Made by a program: the position numbers and the translations under genes. The notes under the pieces were generated by a model that saw nothing but the letters and a program-made list of their open reading frames with translations, had not been told where the DNA came from and made no database searches. Shown here in pieces: positions 55,618 through 63,744 of a stretch of DNA of 64,000 nucleotides. Source of the stretch: Guptibacillus hwajinpoensis (GTDB lineage Bacteria; Bacillota; Bacilli; Bacillales; Guptibacillaceae); assembly GCF_005144865.1 (NCBI RefSeq), contig NZ_SWFM01000001.1, positions 558,001-622,000 on the forward strand, given 5' to 3'. Each line of letters starts with the position of its first letter. Position 1 is the first letter of the stretch.

Positions 55618-56778
55618 TCAGAGTTCCATTTGAACTGCATGATCCTTCTTAATGTAGCTTGTTTTCTGTTCTTTTCTTATGTTCACAAAAGCCGAAATAT
55701 TTATTAGAATACCAACAGACATCATAAGCAAGATTAATGAAGACCCTCCGTAACTTATGAAGGGAAGCGGCACACCTGTAACGGGAAGCCAGCCTGTAAT
55801 AGCACCAAGGTTAACAACTGTCTGAACACCGATCATACCTGAGATACCAATGGCAAGAAGGCTTCCAAACGTATCTTTGCACCTAATCCCGATAACAAAG
55901 CCTTTAAAAACAATATAACCGAGCACGCCTATTACAAAGACAACGCCAAGCAATCCTAGTTCTTCTGCAATAATCGCCATAATGAAATCCGTATGTGGTT
56001 CAGGAAGAAAACCGTATTTCTGAATGCTCTGACCAAATCCCTGGCCAGTAATTCCTCCCGATGCTATCGCAATATAAGAGTTAATCAAGTGAAAACCACT
56101 ATCTTCTGGGTCTGAGAATGGATTATAGGCACCCGTAAATCTTGACGCCTGCTCAGGAGAAAGCGACATCCATGCACCTGCAAATAAAATCGCACCAATA
56201 ATAACAAGTCCAAAAATATGCTTCCATTTCATACCTGAACAAATAATTACAATTCCAGACGTTAACGCAATAATCATAGCTGTACCAAGATCAGGTTGAG
56301 ATGCTACTAATGCGAAAATCAATCCGATAACCATTAAGGGAGGAAGTGCCCCCCTTACAAAGTTAGAAATATAAGCCTGCTTCTTAGAGTAGATTGCTGC
56401 CAAATAGATAATTAAACCAAGCTTAACGAATTCAGAAGGTTGAAAACTAAACGGGCCAAGCTCGATCCAGCTTCGAGCATTATTTGTGGTTGATCCCACA
56501 AACCTTACAAGAATTAATAAAAATATTGAAACACCGAGAATTGGTACAATAAATTTCCGGTATGCTTTATAAGGAAAAAGCATTGCAGTTAAGAACATAA
56601 CGAGGGAAACGATAAGCCATATAATTTGCCTATTAAAGAAAAAAGCACTGTTCGTTTCATGTCTCATTACTGCCCATACCATACTTGCACTGTACACCAT
56701 TACGAGTCCAAACCCGCAAAGGAGTAAAACACTAATGATTAATGAATAATCATAATGCTTAAATAGTTTTTTAATCAT
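55618..56778 (-). CDS. ftsW: SEDS peptidoglycan glycosyltransferase FtsW
   Basis: Septal peptidoglycan polymerase that works with PBP2B. About ten helices, 386 residues, SEDS motifs LGPFSFQPSEFVKLGLIIYL near 105, SQPDLGTAMI near 160 and the conserved GQSIQKYGFLPEPHTDFIMA and VPLPFISYGGSS near 350. The ATG at 56778 has GTAGG nine bases upstream; an ATG three codons earlier overlaps that site. Corresponds to ylaO. With spoVE it is the second SEDS gene in the window. Confidence 0.94.
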   Translation of the reverse strand: MIKKLFKHYDYSLIISVLLLCGFGLVMVYSASMVWAVMRHETNSAFFFNRQIIWLIVSLVMFLTAMLFPYKAYRKFIVPILGVSIFLLILVRFVGSTTNNARSWIELGPFSFQPSEFVKLGLIIYLAAIYSKKQAYISNFVRGALPPLMVIGLIFALVASQPDLGTAMIIALTSGIVIICSGMKWKHIFGLVIIGAILFAGAWMSLSPEQASRFTGAYNPFSDPEDSGFHLINSYIAIASGGITGQGFGQSIQKYGFLPEPHTDFIMAIIAEELGLLGVVFVIGVLGYIVFKGFVIGIRCKDTFGSLLAIGISGMIGVQTVVNLGAITGWLPVTGVPLPFISYGGSSLILLMMSVGILINISAFVNIRKEQKTSYIKKDHAVQMEL

Positions 56779-56880
56779 AAACGTCATCCTACCTGTTTAT
56801 TTTCTCGTGAGAAGTTTGTACCAGCACATGATTAACTCCATCATTGTTGTATTACTGCACCACCATCAGCTTTTCGATTG

Positions 56881-57000
56881 TCCAGTTGCAGTGGGCAGAT
56901 ACTCGGTCACTTCACCTTTCAACCTGAACATAAAAAACATGTTCATTTTGAAAGGCTCCAGTGCCTGCCGTATTTAAACGCCCACTTCCACTTTTCGAAG
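56881..57000. repeat. 120-bp structured tandem unit A
   Basis: First of two adjacent units of exactly 120 bases with about nine differences. It can fold into one long arm: AGTGG-GCAG with CTGC...CCACT, CACT with AGTG, CCTTTC with GAAAGG, and GAACAT with ATGTTC around a short A-rich loop. A plus-strand open frame runs through both units but has no ribosome site and its protein would be repeat-derived. It resembles short palindromic repeats that I recall being common in Bacillus genomes. Confidence 0.85.
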
Positions 57001-57120
57001 TCCAGTTGCAGTGGGCAGATACTCGGTCACTTCGCCTTTCAATCTGAACACAAAAACCGTGTTCATTTTGAAAGGCTCCAGTGCCTGCCGTATCTAAACG
57101 CCCACTTCCGCTTTTCGAAG
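57001..57120. repeat. 120-bp structured tandem unit B
   Basis: Second unit, joined directly to unit A. The hairpin tip reads GAACAC with GTGTTC where unit A has GAACAT with ATGTTC, so both pairing bases changed together. A nearby change from A to G lets one more pair form with C. Both units end CTTTTCGAAG. The interval 56788-56880 before unit A holds only a partial CTTTTCGA-like copy of the junction. Confidence 0.85.
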
Positions 57121-57171
57121 TATGTATAGGATTCGATGGTTTTTGGGTTAAACCTGCCTGTCCGGTTTAAA

Positions 57172-57606
57172 TTAGGATTTATGGAAGATAACTTTCATTA
57201 CGGTCCAGCCGTCTGATTGTTTTCCAAAGAATTTAAACGGAATAAGGTTTGTTATACCAAGCCAGAGATTAAAGAATAGAATCCAAGTAATGATCGATGG
57301 ATCGAGTGGAAGAAACGGCGAAAGGGCAGCTACAAAAAGATTTACGAAAGGACCAGCTAGTGCAATCACAACCTTGCTGTAAGCCTTCTCGGGTTGTGGA
57401 CTGATCGTCATTCCACCGGCGAAATAAATGGCGTTAACTGCTACTTCTCCTCGAGCATGTTTCCAGGTAAATAATCTTGGACCAACGCCCAGGTGAAGTT
57501 TTACACCAGCAGTAGTAAAGAAATTCGCAGCTAGCGTATGACCTGTCTCATGAAGTAAAAGACTGAGTGGAGAAATGACAAGGATCACCATGAGCAAATC
57601 ATTCAT
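57172..57606 (-). CDS. M50-like site-2 metalloprotease, minimal form
   Basis: Membrane protein of 144 residues with the M50 zinc motifs. HETGH (HExxH) lies at residues 20-24 in the first helix, VIALAGPFVNLFVAAL near 82 is the conserved glycine segment of the family, and NLIPFKFFGKQSDGW near 120 carries the N-x-x-P...D-G third-ligand motif. There is no PDZ or CBS domain. Probably an intramembrane protease, though so short a form could be a regulatory homologue. TTTTAGGAG lies nine bases before the ATG. Not part of the B. subtilis order here. Confidence 0.82.
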   Translation of the reverse strand: MNDLLMVILVISPLSLLLHETGHTLAANFFTTAGVKLHLGVGPRLFTWKHARGEVAVNAIYFAGGMTISPQPEKAYSKVVIALAGPFVNLFVAALSPFLPLDPSIITWILFFNLWLGITNLIPFKFFGKQSDGWTVMKVIFHKS

Positions 57607-57692
57607 TCATATCTACTCCTAAAATCTTCTGAATTCTATTAAGACCTACTCGTATTCTATCATATTTTATGTATAGGTTCGTAAGTGGCAAC

Positions 57693-57726
57693 AAAAAAAG
57701 CTCAAACTATCCAGGATAGTTTGAGC
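57693..57726 (-). terminator. terminator of glsA-ylaN or ylaN
   Basis: GCTCAAACTATCC/GGATAGTTTGAGC, 13 base pairs around one central base, followed by seven Ts on the minus strand just after ylaN. Confidence 0.9.
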
Positions 57727-57731
57727 ATCTG

Positions 57732-58013
57732 TTATTTCCCTATACTAGCTTCATGCAGAGCTGAAAGCTGCCGTTCAAGTGACTCAAGCAGTTCCTTCCC
57801 ATCCTCTTCATTTACAAGGCCAAGACGAACAGCGAAATCTATTTCGCGAGATAAACCAAACATTTGTGTATCAAGAACCTCTTCATACAGAGGACACTGA
57901 GGCATAGTCAAATTCTCCATTTGTACTTCGATGAGTTTTAGGATCTTATGCGCATCGGCCTTTAACAGCTCGTATGCTTTTTCACGATGTCCTGTTGCCA
58001 TACCAGTTGACAA
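57732..58013 (-). CDS. ylaN: YlaN family protein (UPF0358)
   Basis: Small soluble protein of 93 residues. In B. subtilis and Staphylococcus it has been linked to iron limitation and to the Fur regulator. The body [20 protein letters not shown] and [20 protein letters not shown] is nearly invariant in the family and includes a conserved cysteine. The open frame runs on to 58079, but a TTG at 58013 has GGAGGG seven bases upstream and gives the same length as the B. subtilis protein, so I prefer it. Confidence 0.92.
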   Translation of the reverse strand: MSTGMATGHREKAYELLKADAHKILKLIEVQMENLTMPQCPLYEEVLDTQMFGLSREIDFAVRLGLVNEEDGKELLESLERQLSALHEASIGK

Positions 58014-58100
58014 ATCTGATCCCTCCGTTCCCTTTCCCATTCCTTCTATTATCATAAAAGGAATGCAAAAAAATTGCAAGAAAAAGCAGGGTAAGTGTAA

Positions 58101-59030
58101 TTAGAAAATACTTAATTCATATTGTGCAGATAAATTCTCGAGAAGCTTATTTCCAGCTATACTATTTCCTTTTTGATCAAGAGGTGGGCTATATACGCCT
58201 ATCCCCATCTCATTAGGTACAAGGCTCAAAATACCACCAGACACGCCACTTTTTGCAGGAATTGCTACATTAATAGCAAATTCTCCTGACGCATTATACA
58301 TTCCACACGTGACCATAAACGTTTTCACAATCCTTGCAATGTATCTTGGTATAATCGGTCTTTCCGTCTCAGGATCTCTTCCTTCATTCGCAAGAACCAT
58401 TCCAATTCTTGCAAGGTCTTTGCAATTCACTTCAATGGCACATTGTTTCGTATAGGCTTCAAGCAGCATTTCAACATTATTGTCAATGATACCATGCTGT
58501 TTCATAAAGTAGCTTAACGCTCGATTGAGGTTTGCAGACTCGTATTCTGAATCAGCAACTTCGTTATTAATTCCAATGCTTGAATTATTCGTCATATCGT
58601 GGATAAGTTGCAAAATTCGTCCAACTTTTTCTTGAACTGAACTTCCATGTATCATGTTAGTGACTACGAGTGCGCCAGCATTAATCATAGGGTTTAATGG
58701 TTTCGATGGAACCATCGTCTCAAGCTTCGCAATGGAATTAAACGGATCTCCTGTCGGCTCCATTCCTACTCTTGAGAAGACTTGTTCTTCTCCAACATCC
58801 ATAATTGCAAGCGCAAGCGTAAGCACTTTTGAAATACTCTGGAGTGTAAACATTTCACCTACATCACCTGCTGACAAACAGCCTTCTTCCTTTGAATATA
58901 TTGCAATTGCTAATTTATCTGGATCTGCCTTTGCTAGTGCTGGGATATAATCCGCTACCTTACCATCTTTCGTATAAGCCTTATTCCGTCTCACTAGTTT
59001 AACTAATTCTTCTTCTGTACGACATCTCAT
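58101..59030 (-). CDS. glsA: glutaminase A
   Basis: Hydrolyses glutamine to glutamate and ammonia. Serine-dependent beta-lactamase-like fold with the S-x-x-K motif in [13 protein letters not shown] near residue 63, [17 protein letters not shown] near 115 and [20 protein letters not shown] near 265. GGGAGGATTC precedes the ATG at 59030, giving 309 residues; the frame opens at 59099 with no ribosome site. Corresponds to ylaM. Divergent from ylaL, and the promoter of ylaL lies beside its start. Confidence 0.95.
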   Translation of the reverse strand: MRCRTEEELVKLVRRNKAYTKDGKVADYIPALAKADPDKLAIAIYSKEEGCLSAGDVGEMFTLQSISKVLTLALAIMDVGEEQVFSRVGMEPTGDPFNSIAKLETMVPSKPLNPMINAGALVVTNMIHGSSVQEKVGRILQLIHDMTNNSSIGINNEVADSEYESANLNRALSYFMKQHGIIDNNVEMLLEAYTKQCAIEVNCKDLARIGMVLANEGRDPETERPIIPRYIARIVKTFMVTCGMYNASGEFAINVAIPAKSGVSGGILSLVPNEMGIGVYSPPLDQKGNSIAGNKLLENLSAQYELSIF

Positions 59031-59082
59031 TTTGAATCCTCCCGCTCTAACGAATTGACTCTCACCATACTGTTCCCCAAAT

Positions 59083-59111
59083 GTGACAAATGCAAGCATA
59101 ACGGGTATACT
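59083..59111 (+). promoter_or_regulatory. sigma-A promoter of ylaL
   Basis: GTGACA (59083-59088), 17 bases, TATACT (59106-59111), 37 bases before the ATG at 59148. It overlaps the upstream region of glsA, so the two genes share a control region. Confidence 0.7.
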
Positions 59112-59147
59112 TGTTTTGCAAAAGATTTTGATTGTGGGGTGTACAAG

Positions 59148-59642
59148 ATGGAAACGATTATACCCATTAAGGGGAAAGTCAATTATTCCATTACATTAGA
59201 CGCGAGCGTGTGGATTTTTGACGATAGAAAAATTGAACTAGAGGAATTCTTAAAATTCGACGATTCTTTAGAGAAGAATGAGAACGATTACATCAAAGCT
59301 CAAGCTGAAAGATGGGAAAGAGAGCGTACAGGAATTAAACCTCCTGTTAATAAGAGTATTAAACGGTTTGAGAAAGAACGCGTATTAAACGGAAGCTTCG
59401 TAATTCCACTTGCACCTTTCTTATCCAATGCTGATCCGATTGAAACTGGGCTTAACGTCAAGCTAGTTAGCGAGAATGGTGATGAATACATTCTAACGAT
59501 GGAAGAAGCAATGAACGGCTTTCTTGGCTTTTCGAAGGACGGAAAGCCGCTCAGAGAGGATGGACCGGTTCATTTTTATTATGGAGATGGATCCAATGCG
59601 CAAGATCCATATAAACATATTTCAAGCATTACAATTATTTAA
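59148..59642 (+). CDS. ylaL: YlaL family protein
   Basis: Protein of 164 residues with a peptidyl-prolyl isomerase-like length but no recognised motif; function unknown. Contains [33 protein letters not shown] and [28 protein letters not shown] lies before the ATG at 59148; an earlier in-frame ATG at 59055 lies upstream of the promoter. Its last four bases overlap the end of the convergent ylaK. Assignment to ylaL is from position and length. Confidence 0.75.
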   Translation: METIIPIKGKVNYSITLDASVWIFDDRKIELEEFLKFDDSLEKNENDYIKAQAERWERERTGIKPPVNKSIKRFEKERVLNGSFVIPLAPFLSNADPIETGLNVKLVSENGDEYILTMEEAMNGFLGFSKDGKPLREDGPVHFYYGDGSNAQDPYKHISSITII

Positions 59643-60967
59643 AGAAGGTCAGCCGCAATTCGGGCAAGCAGAGAGCGTTCACCTTTCTCAAGCTTAACAT
59701 GTCCGCTTAGCGGCTGTTCTTTAAATTTCTCGACCACATACGTCAGCCCGTTCGTATATTCATCAAGATACGGATGATCGATTTGTTGAGGATCACCGAG
59801 AAGAACAATTTTACTTCCTTCACCAACCCTCGTTAAAATCGTTTTAACTTCATGCTTTGTTAAATTCTGCGCTTCGTCAATTATAATAAACTGATCCGGT
59901 AAACTTCTTCCTCTAATATACGTTAGAGCTTCTACCTGAATGGAACCGATTCCCGATAGAATCTTTTCAAGTTCTCCAGTCTTCTTCACGTTAAATAAGT
60001 ATTCTAGATTATCGAAAATGGGCTGCATCCACGGTCGAAGTTTTTCTTCCTTCTCCCCTGGTAGAAAGCCTATATCTTTTCCTACAGGTACAATAGGTCT
60101 TGCGATAAACAACTTTTTATATTGGTTTAAATCTTCGGTTTGCATTAATCCAGCCGCCATAGCAAGAAGCGTTTTACCCGTTCCTGCTTTTCCTACAAGC
60201 GTAACAAGCGGAATGTCCTTCCTTACAAGAAGATCAAGCGCCATTCGCTGCTGAACATTCCTCGGTCCGATTCCCCACATGTATTCTGTTTCCATTGCCG
60301 TTTTTTCGATACGCTTTCCATTCATATCAACTTTACCAATTCCTGATGAAGAAGCTTGAAGGGGATCTTTTAAAATAACATATTGATTTGGGTAAAGTGG
60401 TCTGCCCTTCAATTGCTTTTGTTCAATAAAATGATGTTCAAAAAAGCTTTTTAATAACTCAGCGTCCACGTAGCGCTCTTCGTAGCCTGTGTATATCTGG
60501 TTGAATTCTACAACTCGATCACTCAAGAAATCTTCGGCTTGAATCCCCATTGCATCCGCTTTTACACGTACAAGGGCATCCTTACTAACTAGAATCACTG
60601 TTCTACCAGACTTTAATTTCCCTTCTTCTAAGAACAAATTCAACGCAACCGCTAGAATTCGATTATCATTTGTTTTCTCCACAAATTTGTCTTGTAAATA
60701 TTGAAAAGATCGGTGATTCAACTCGATTCGGAGTGTGCCTCCATTTTCAAGTGGAATCGATTCGTGAAGTTTACCACGTTCACGAAACCCATCAATCATT
60801 CGTGACACTTGCCTTGCGTTTCTACCTATTTCATCCATATATCTTTTCTTCGAATCCACTTCTTCTAGAACCACAGCCGGAATGACAATCTCATTGGTTT
60901 CAAATGAATAAATTGCATTTGGATCCTGTAGTAACACGTTAGTGTCTAGGACGTAAACCTTATCCAA
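59639..60967 (-). CDS. ylaK: PIN-PhoH fusion ATPase (YlaK)
   Basis: Toxin-like PIN RNase domain joined to a PhoH helicase-type ATPase, 442 residues. The PIN part has KVYVLDTNVLLQDP at the start and the acidic DNRILAVAL near 105 and VSKDALVRVKAD near 137; the ATPase part has Walker A VGKAGTGKTLLAMAAG near 262 and Walker B FIIIDEAQNLT near 355. AGGAGG precedes the TTG at 60967, giving the same length as I recall for B. subtilis; an upstream frame to 60985 is less likely. Known members unwind or cleave RNA. Confidence 0.92.
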   Translation of the reverse strand: MDKVYVLDTNVLLQDPNAIYSFETNEIVIPAVVLEEVDSKKRYMDEIGRNARQVSRMIDGFRERGKLHESIPLENGGTLRIELNHRSFQYLQDKFVEKTNDNRILAVALNLFLEEGKLKSGRTVILVSKDALVRVKADAMGIQAEDFLSDRVVEFNQIYTGYEERYVDAELLKSFFEHHFIEQKQLKGRPLYPNQYVILKDPLQASSSGIGKVDMNGKRIEKTAMETEYMWGIGPRNVQQRMALDLLVRKDIPLVTLVGKAGTGKTLLAMAAGLMQTEDLNQYKKLFIARPIVPVGKDIGFLPGEKEEKLRPWMQPIFDNLEYLFNVKKTGELEKILSGIGSIQVEALTYIRGRSLPDQFIIIDEAQNLTKHEVKTILTRVGEGSKIVLLGDPQQIDHPYLDEYTNGLTYVVEKFKEQPLSGHVKLEKGERSLLARIAADLL

Positions 60968-61140
60968 CACTTCGCCTCCTGACAAGATTTAAGTTGTTAT
61001 CACAAGTACGAATGACAGTTGGGACTATCTACGTTTTTTATAATCTATGAGCAGGTGTATAAAGTTAGACGGTTATTCAGAAAATAATTAGCAAAATGAA
61101 TTAATTTGATGACGACAAACCTATTATGGAGGTAATCGAT

Positions 61141-61734
61141 ATGAAGAAAATTGGATTTAGTGTGCTCGGTATCATATGTCTTCTCTCAGCCTGTCAAGCT
61201 AATGATGAACCTGTTGCTGAGAAAAAGGAACAAACAGACCGAGTGCAATACGTTAAGCAGTCTGTACGGACGCCGGTAGATGAGAACCGCTCTGCTACCG
61301 AAATAGCTGAGCACCTCGTAACAATTGCAAAACAAGTTCCTAATGTAAATGATGCAACTGCGGTAGTGACAGGTAAATATGCTGTAGTAGGCATCGATGT
61401 GAATCAAAAACTAGATCGTTCCCGCGTTAGTACAATTAAATACACAGTTGCAGAAGCGCTACAAAAAGATCCTTACGGTGCTAATGCCGTCATTACAGCA
61501 GACGCTGATACAACCTATCGCCTTAAAGAAATAGCCACTCAGATTAAAAGAGGCCATCCTGTAGGGGGTGTGATGGAAGAACTAGCTGACATTGTTGGAC
61601 GACTTATGCCAGAGGTTCCAAGTAAATCGAATAAATCAGAACCCGAGCCGGTTCGTTCGAATGATAAACAACTACCTGGCAAAAATGAGAAACAATTGAA
61701 AGAGCAGCAAGAGAAACAAGATCTAGAACAATAG
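61141..61734 (+). CDS. ylaJ: YhcN/YlaJ family sporulation lipoprotein
   Basis: Lipoprotein of 197 residues with signal MKKIGFSVLGIICLLSACQA and lipid-bearing cysteine at residue 18. The YhcN/YlaJ domain covers about 55-145 (ATEIAEHLVTIAKQVPNVND, VVGIDVNQKLDRSR, EIATQIKRGHP). The tail is low-complexity, rich in K, E and Q. Family members are spore or germination lipoproteins. GGAGGTAATCG precedes the ATG at 61141. Confidence 0.92.
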   Translation: MKKIGFSVLGIICLLSACQANDEPVAEKKEQTDRVQYVKQSVRTPVDENRSATEIAEHLVTIAKQVPNVNDATAVVTGKYAVVGIDVNQKLDRSRVSTIKYTVAEALQKDPYGANAVITADADTTYRLKEIATQIKRGHPVGGVMEELADIVGRLMPEVPSKSNKSEPEPVRSNDKQLPGKNEKQLKEQQEKQDLEQ

Positions 61735-61761
61735 AAAAACGGCCAAATTGGCCGTTTTTTT
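61735..61761. terminator. bidirectional terminator between ylaJ and the PPOX gene
   Basis: AAAAACGGCCAA pairs with TTGGCCGTTTTT, with T runs on both sides, between two convergent genes. Confidence 0.9.
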
Positions 61762-62229
61762 CTATGTTAGTGCATTTGATTTTTTAAGTTCAGACATGAC
61801 AGATCGATCAAGTTTAGCTGCAGCTTCAGGATCGTATGTTTTCTCATATGCTGGTTCTACGGACATTTTAGCACCATAAAACATCACATCTCTTACTTCT
61901 TTAATTTGAAGCATAAACTTCGTAAGCTTAAGAGGAACACCCTCCATCCTTTCTTCAACAAGGACTGCTTTACCGCCAATTGAATAAGTACTCTCATTAC
62001 CGATTAAGGTAATCGTAATCTCTTCATTTGCACTAATGTTCTTAACAATTCTTGACTTACTATCAACCGCAAAAACGATGGAACGGTCATTTACCGCATA
62101 TAACCATGAAATTGCACTTACATTTGGTCCTGTTGTTTCATGATCGATTGTAGAAAGCAAAACATACTGTTCCCTTTTCAAAAGAGTTAAAAGTTCACTC
62201 GAAAGTGATGTATCCACTTTATTTGGCAT
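61762..62229 (-). CDS. pyridoxamine 5'-phosphate oxidase-like flavoprotein
   Basis: Split-barrel FMN/F420-type protein of 155 residues. Segments LLTLLKREQYVLLSTIDHET, GPNVSAISWLYAVNDRSIVFAVD and SRIVKNISANEEITITLIG match the family. Not enough detail to assign a substrate. TGGAGGGATG precedes the ATG at 62229. Sits between ylaJ and ylaI, where B. subtilis has no such gene that I recall; the long upstream frame to 62277 is not needed. Confidence 0.82.
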   Translation of the reverse strand: MPNKVDTSLSSELLTLLKREQYVLLSTIDHETTGPNVSAISWLYAVNDRSIVFAVDSKSRIVKNISANEEITITLIGNESTYSIGGKAVLVEERMEGVPLKLTKFMLQIKEVRDVMFYGAKMSVEPAYEKTYDPEAAAKLDRSVMSELKKSNALT

Positions 62230-62329
62230 GATCATCCCTCCATGATTAAATATGCTTTCTGGCGCATTACACTGCAAATCCCCTATTTATTCATGCTATA
62301 CTAACAACAAGGAATGAGAGGTGTTTACG

Positions 62330-62530
62330 ATGCGAGTAAAATGTGTCCTATGTGATAAAATTGAAAATATTGATAGTGGTAGCCCGCTTGCAAAGAAGCT
62401 TCGCAACAGACCGATCCACACCTATATGTGTGATTCCTGTAATGAACGAATCGAAACTCGAACTAAAGAGCGCAAAGATACAGGTGATTTCAAGCTGTAT
62501 CATCGTGATGAGTCAAACGATGAATGGTAA
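62330..62530 (+). CDS. ylaI: YlaI family zinc-ribbon protein
   Basis: Small protein of 66 residues with two CxxC pairs, CVLCDK near residue 5 and CDSCNER near 35, which form a zinc ribbon. Function unknown. GAGAGGTG lies before the ATG at 62330. Its last codons overlap the start of the next gene in another frame. Position and composition match B. subtilis ylaI. Confidence 0.85.
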   Translation: MRVKCVLCDKIENIDSGSPLAKKLRNRPIHTYMCDSCNERIETRTKERKDTGDFKLYHRDESNDEW

Positions 62531-62957
62531 GGTAAGGCTTGGGCTTGTAGCTGGAACAATATCTGGCATTGTACTTGGCCTTGTCTTAAAAGGAATTCAG
62601 GCTTTAACAGGTGACCTAGTGTACACACTTCTCCTCAATATCGACTTTATACCGATTATGGGTAGCATTAACTGGCCAGAAATCATTGAATTTGGATTCC
62701 ATCTTATTATTTCACTAATTATAGGTGTTGTTTATAGTATAGGTTGCGAGCAATACTTCCCACGAAGAAAGAAAGCTCAAGCAGTTTTTGCATATGTGCT
62801 CACATTACCGACTGTCTTTCTTTATTTCCCATTAACCTACCTTGCTATTAAACCAACTCCGGACTTGATGGATCTCAGTGCAATCGGGTATTGGACTCTT
62901 GGACATGCAATTTATGCAGTGATCTTATTTGCCGTGTACACAATGAATGAAAAATAA
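62520..62957 (+). CDS. hypothetical membrane protein, overlapping ylaI
   Basis: Protein of about 145 residues with four hydrophobic helices (residues 5-27, 47-70, 80-100, 118-140). Not recognised, but it resembles small membrane proteins seen next to ylaI in some Bacillaceae. The start is uncertain: ATG at 62520 or 62508, both inside ylaI, with only a weak GATGAG nearby, so translation may depend on ylaI. The open frame goes back to 62343, but that part is a shadow of ylaI. Confidence 0.65.
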   Translation: MNGKVRLGLVAGTISGIVLGLVLKGIQALTGDLVYTLLLNIDFIPIMGSINWPEIIEFGFHLIISLIIGVVYSIGCEQYFPRRKKAQAVFAYVLTLPTVFLYFPLTYLAIKPTPDLMDLSAIGYWTLGHAIYAVILFAVYTMNEK

Positions 62958-62966
62958 TTTGTTTTT

Positions 62967-62998
62967 AAGAAAGACGTGCACTCTGCACGTCTTTCTTT
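62967..62998. terminator. bidirectional terminator after the membrane gene
   Basis: GAAAGACGTGCA/TGCACGTCTTTC around CTC, with T-rich tail on the plus strand and A-rich on the other. It separates the plus-strand gene from the convergent gene at 63003. Confidence 0.85.
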
Positions 62999-63002
62999 AC
63001 AT

Positions 63003-63275
63003 TCATTGGTTGTATTTCGGTTCATTTTGGATAGATAGTAACAGCGCATCAATCAGTTCAATCGGAAATTTTTTAGACTCCTCTTGGTCATTCTGTCGGT
63101 ATGTCACTACATAATAATCAGGCGTTACTTCTATTGCAATATTAGTTACCCCATGATCTTCTGTTAAGATCTCTTCGAAAAAGCTACTCGTATCCTGTGC
63201 TGCTTGATCTGTCTTCCTCTCATCTGCAACTACTTTAATACTAAGCCAATTGTACATCGCATCCTGAAGATTCAA
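63003..63275 (-). CDS. hypothetical protein downstream of ylaH
   Basis: Protein of 90 residues, not recognised. It is a small alpha/beta domain with NLQDAMYNWLSIKVVADERK, GVTNIAIEVTPDYYVVTYRQ and KKFPIELIDALLLSIQ. Start is TTG at 63275, five or six bases after GGAGGG. It follows ylaH by 23 bases and is probably co-transcribed. Confidence 0.7.
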   Translation of the reverse strand: MNLQDAMYNWLSIKVVADERKTDQAAQDTSSFFEEILTEDHGVTNIAIEVTPDYYVVTYRQNDQEESKKFPIELIDALLLSIQNEPKYNQ

Positions 63276-63298
63276 ACGTTCCCTCCGGGTATTTGACG

Positions 63299-63619
63299 TT
63301 AAGCTTCTTTATTCTTGGACTGGTGTAATCTAACCTTATAAATAATTAATACGACAGCAGAGGCAACTAATCCTTCAGCTACCGGTAAACCTATTCCAAA
63401 AAAGGTTAAAGGGAAGCAGCCAATCACAAGTACAGCGTAGACAATCGCGTTTTTCAATACTGGTAGTTTCTTAGCGAAACCAAGACGATAAACGACTATA
63501 CAAAGTACAACGATAATTGCATAGAGTAAATAAAAGCCTAGCGTCATATTGTCTTCTATTCCTACTAACTTCGCAAAGAAGGAAAGGTTATTGGATGCTA
63601 TTTCAGGTTCAGTATTCAC
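63299..63619 (-). CDS. ylaH: YlaH-like membrane protein
   Basis: Membrane protein of 106 residues with three hydrophobic helices (about 25-45, 54-72, 78-95). Matches the YlaH family in size and in segments MTLGFYLLYAIIVVLCIVVY and AIVYAVLVIGCFPLTFFGIG. Start GTG at 63619 with GGGGGTG upstream. Lies beside typA as in B. subtilis. Function unknown. The 125 bases to typA hold the typA terminator. Confidence 0.83.
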   Translation of the reverse strand: MNTEPEIASNNLSFFAKLVGIEDNMTLGFYLLYAIIVVLCIVVYRLGFAKKLPVLKNAIVYAVLVIGCFPLTFFGIGLPVAEGLVASAVVLIIYKVRLHQSKNKEA

Positions 63620-63695
63620 TTTGACACCCCCGGATTAATATCTACTTTTTCACAGCTTATTTGATGTATGTACCTTACTACTGTTTACATTTTAA

Positions 63696-63736
63696 TAAAA
63701 AGGCGATTCAAAAGGATGCCCCTTTTGAATCGCCTT
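63696..63736 (-). terminator. terminator of typA
   Basis: AAGGCGATTCAAAAGG pairs over 16 bases with CCTTTTGAATCGCCTT around a five-base loop; five Ts follow on the minus strand. Confidence 0.9.
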
Positions 63737-63744
63737 AGACACCC

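Noticed and set aside
56878..57129. Open frame across the two 120-bp units encoding a repeated peptide
   Set aside because: No ribosome site, frame created by the repeat itself, and the base changes preserve RNA pairing instead of protein sequence.
63655..63690. CATACATC near ylaH as a sigma-E -10
   Set aside because: The -35 region does not match.
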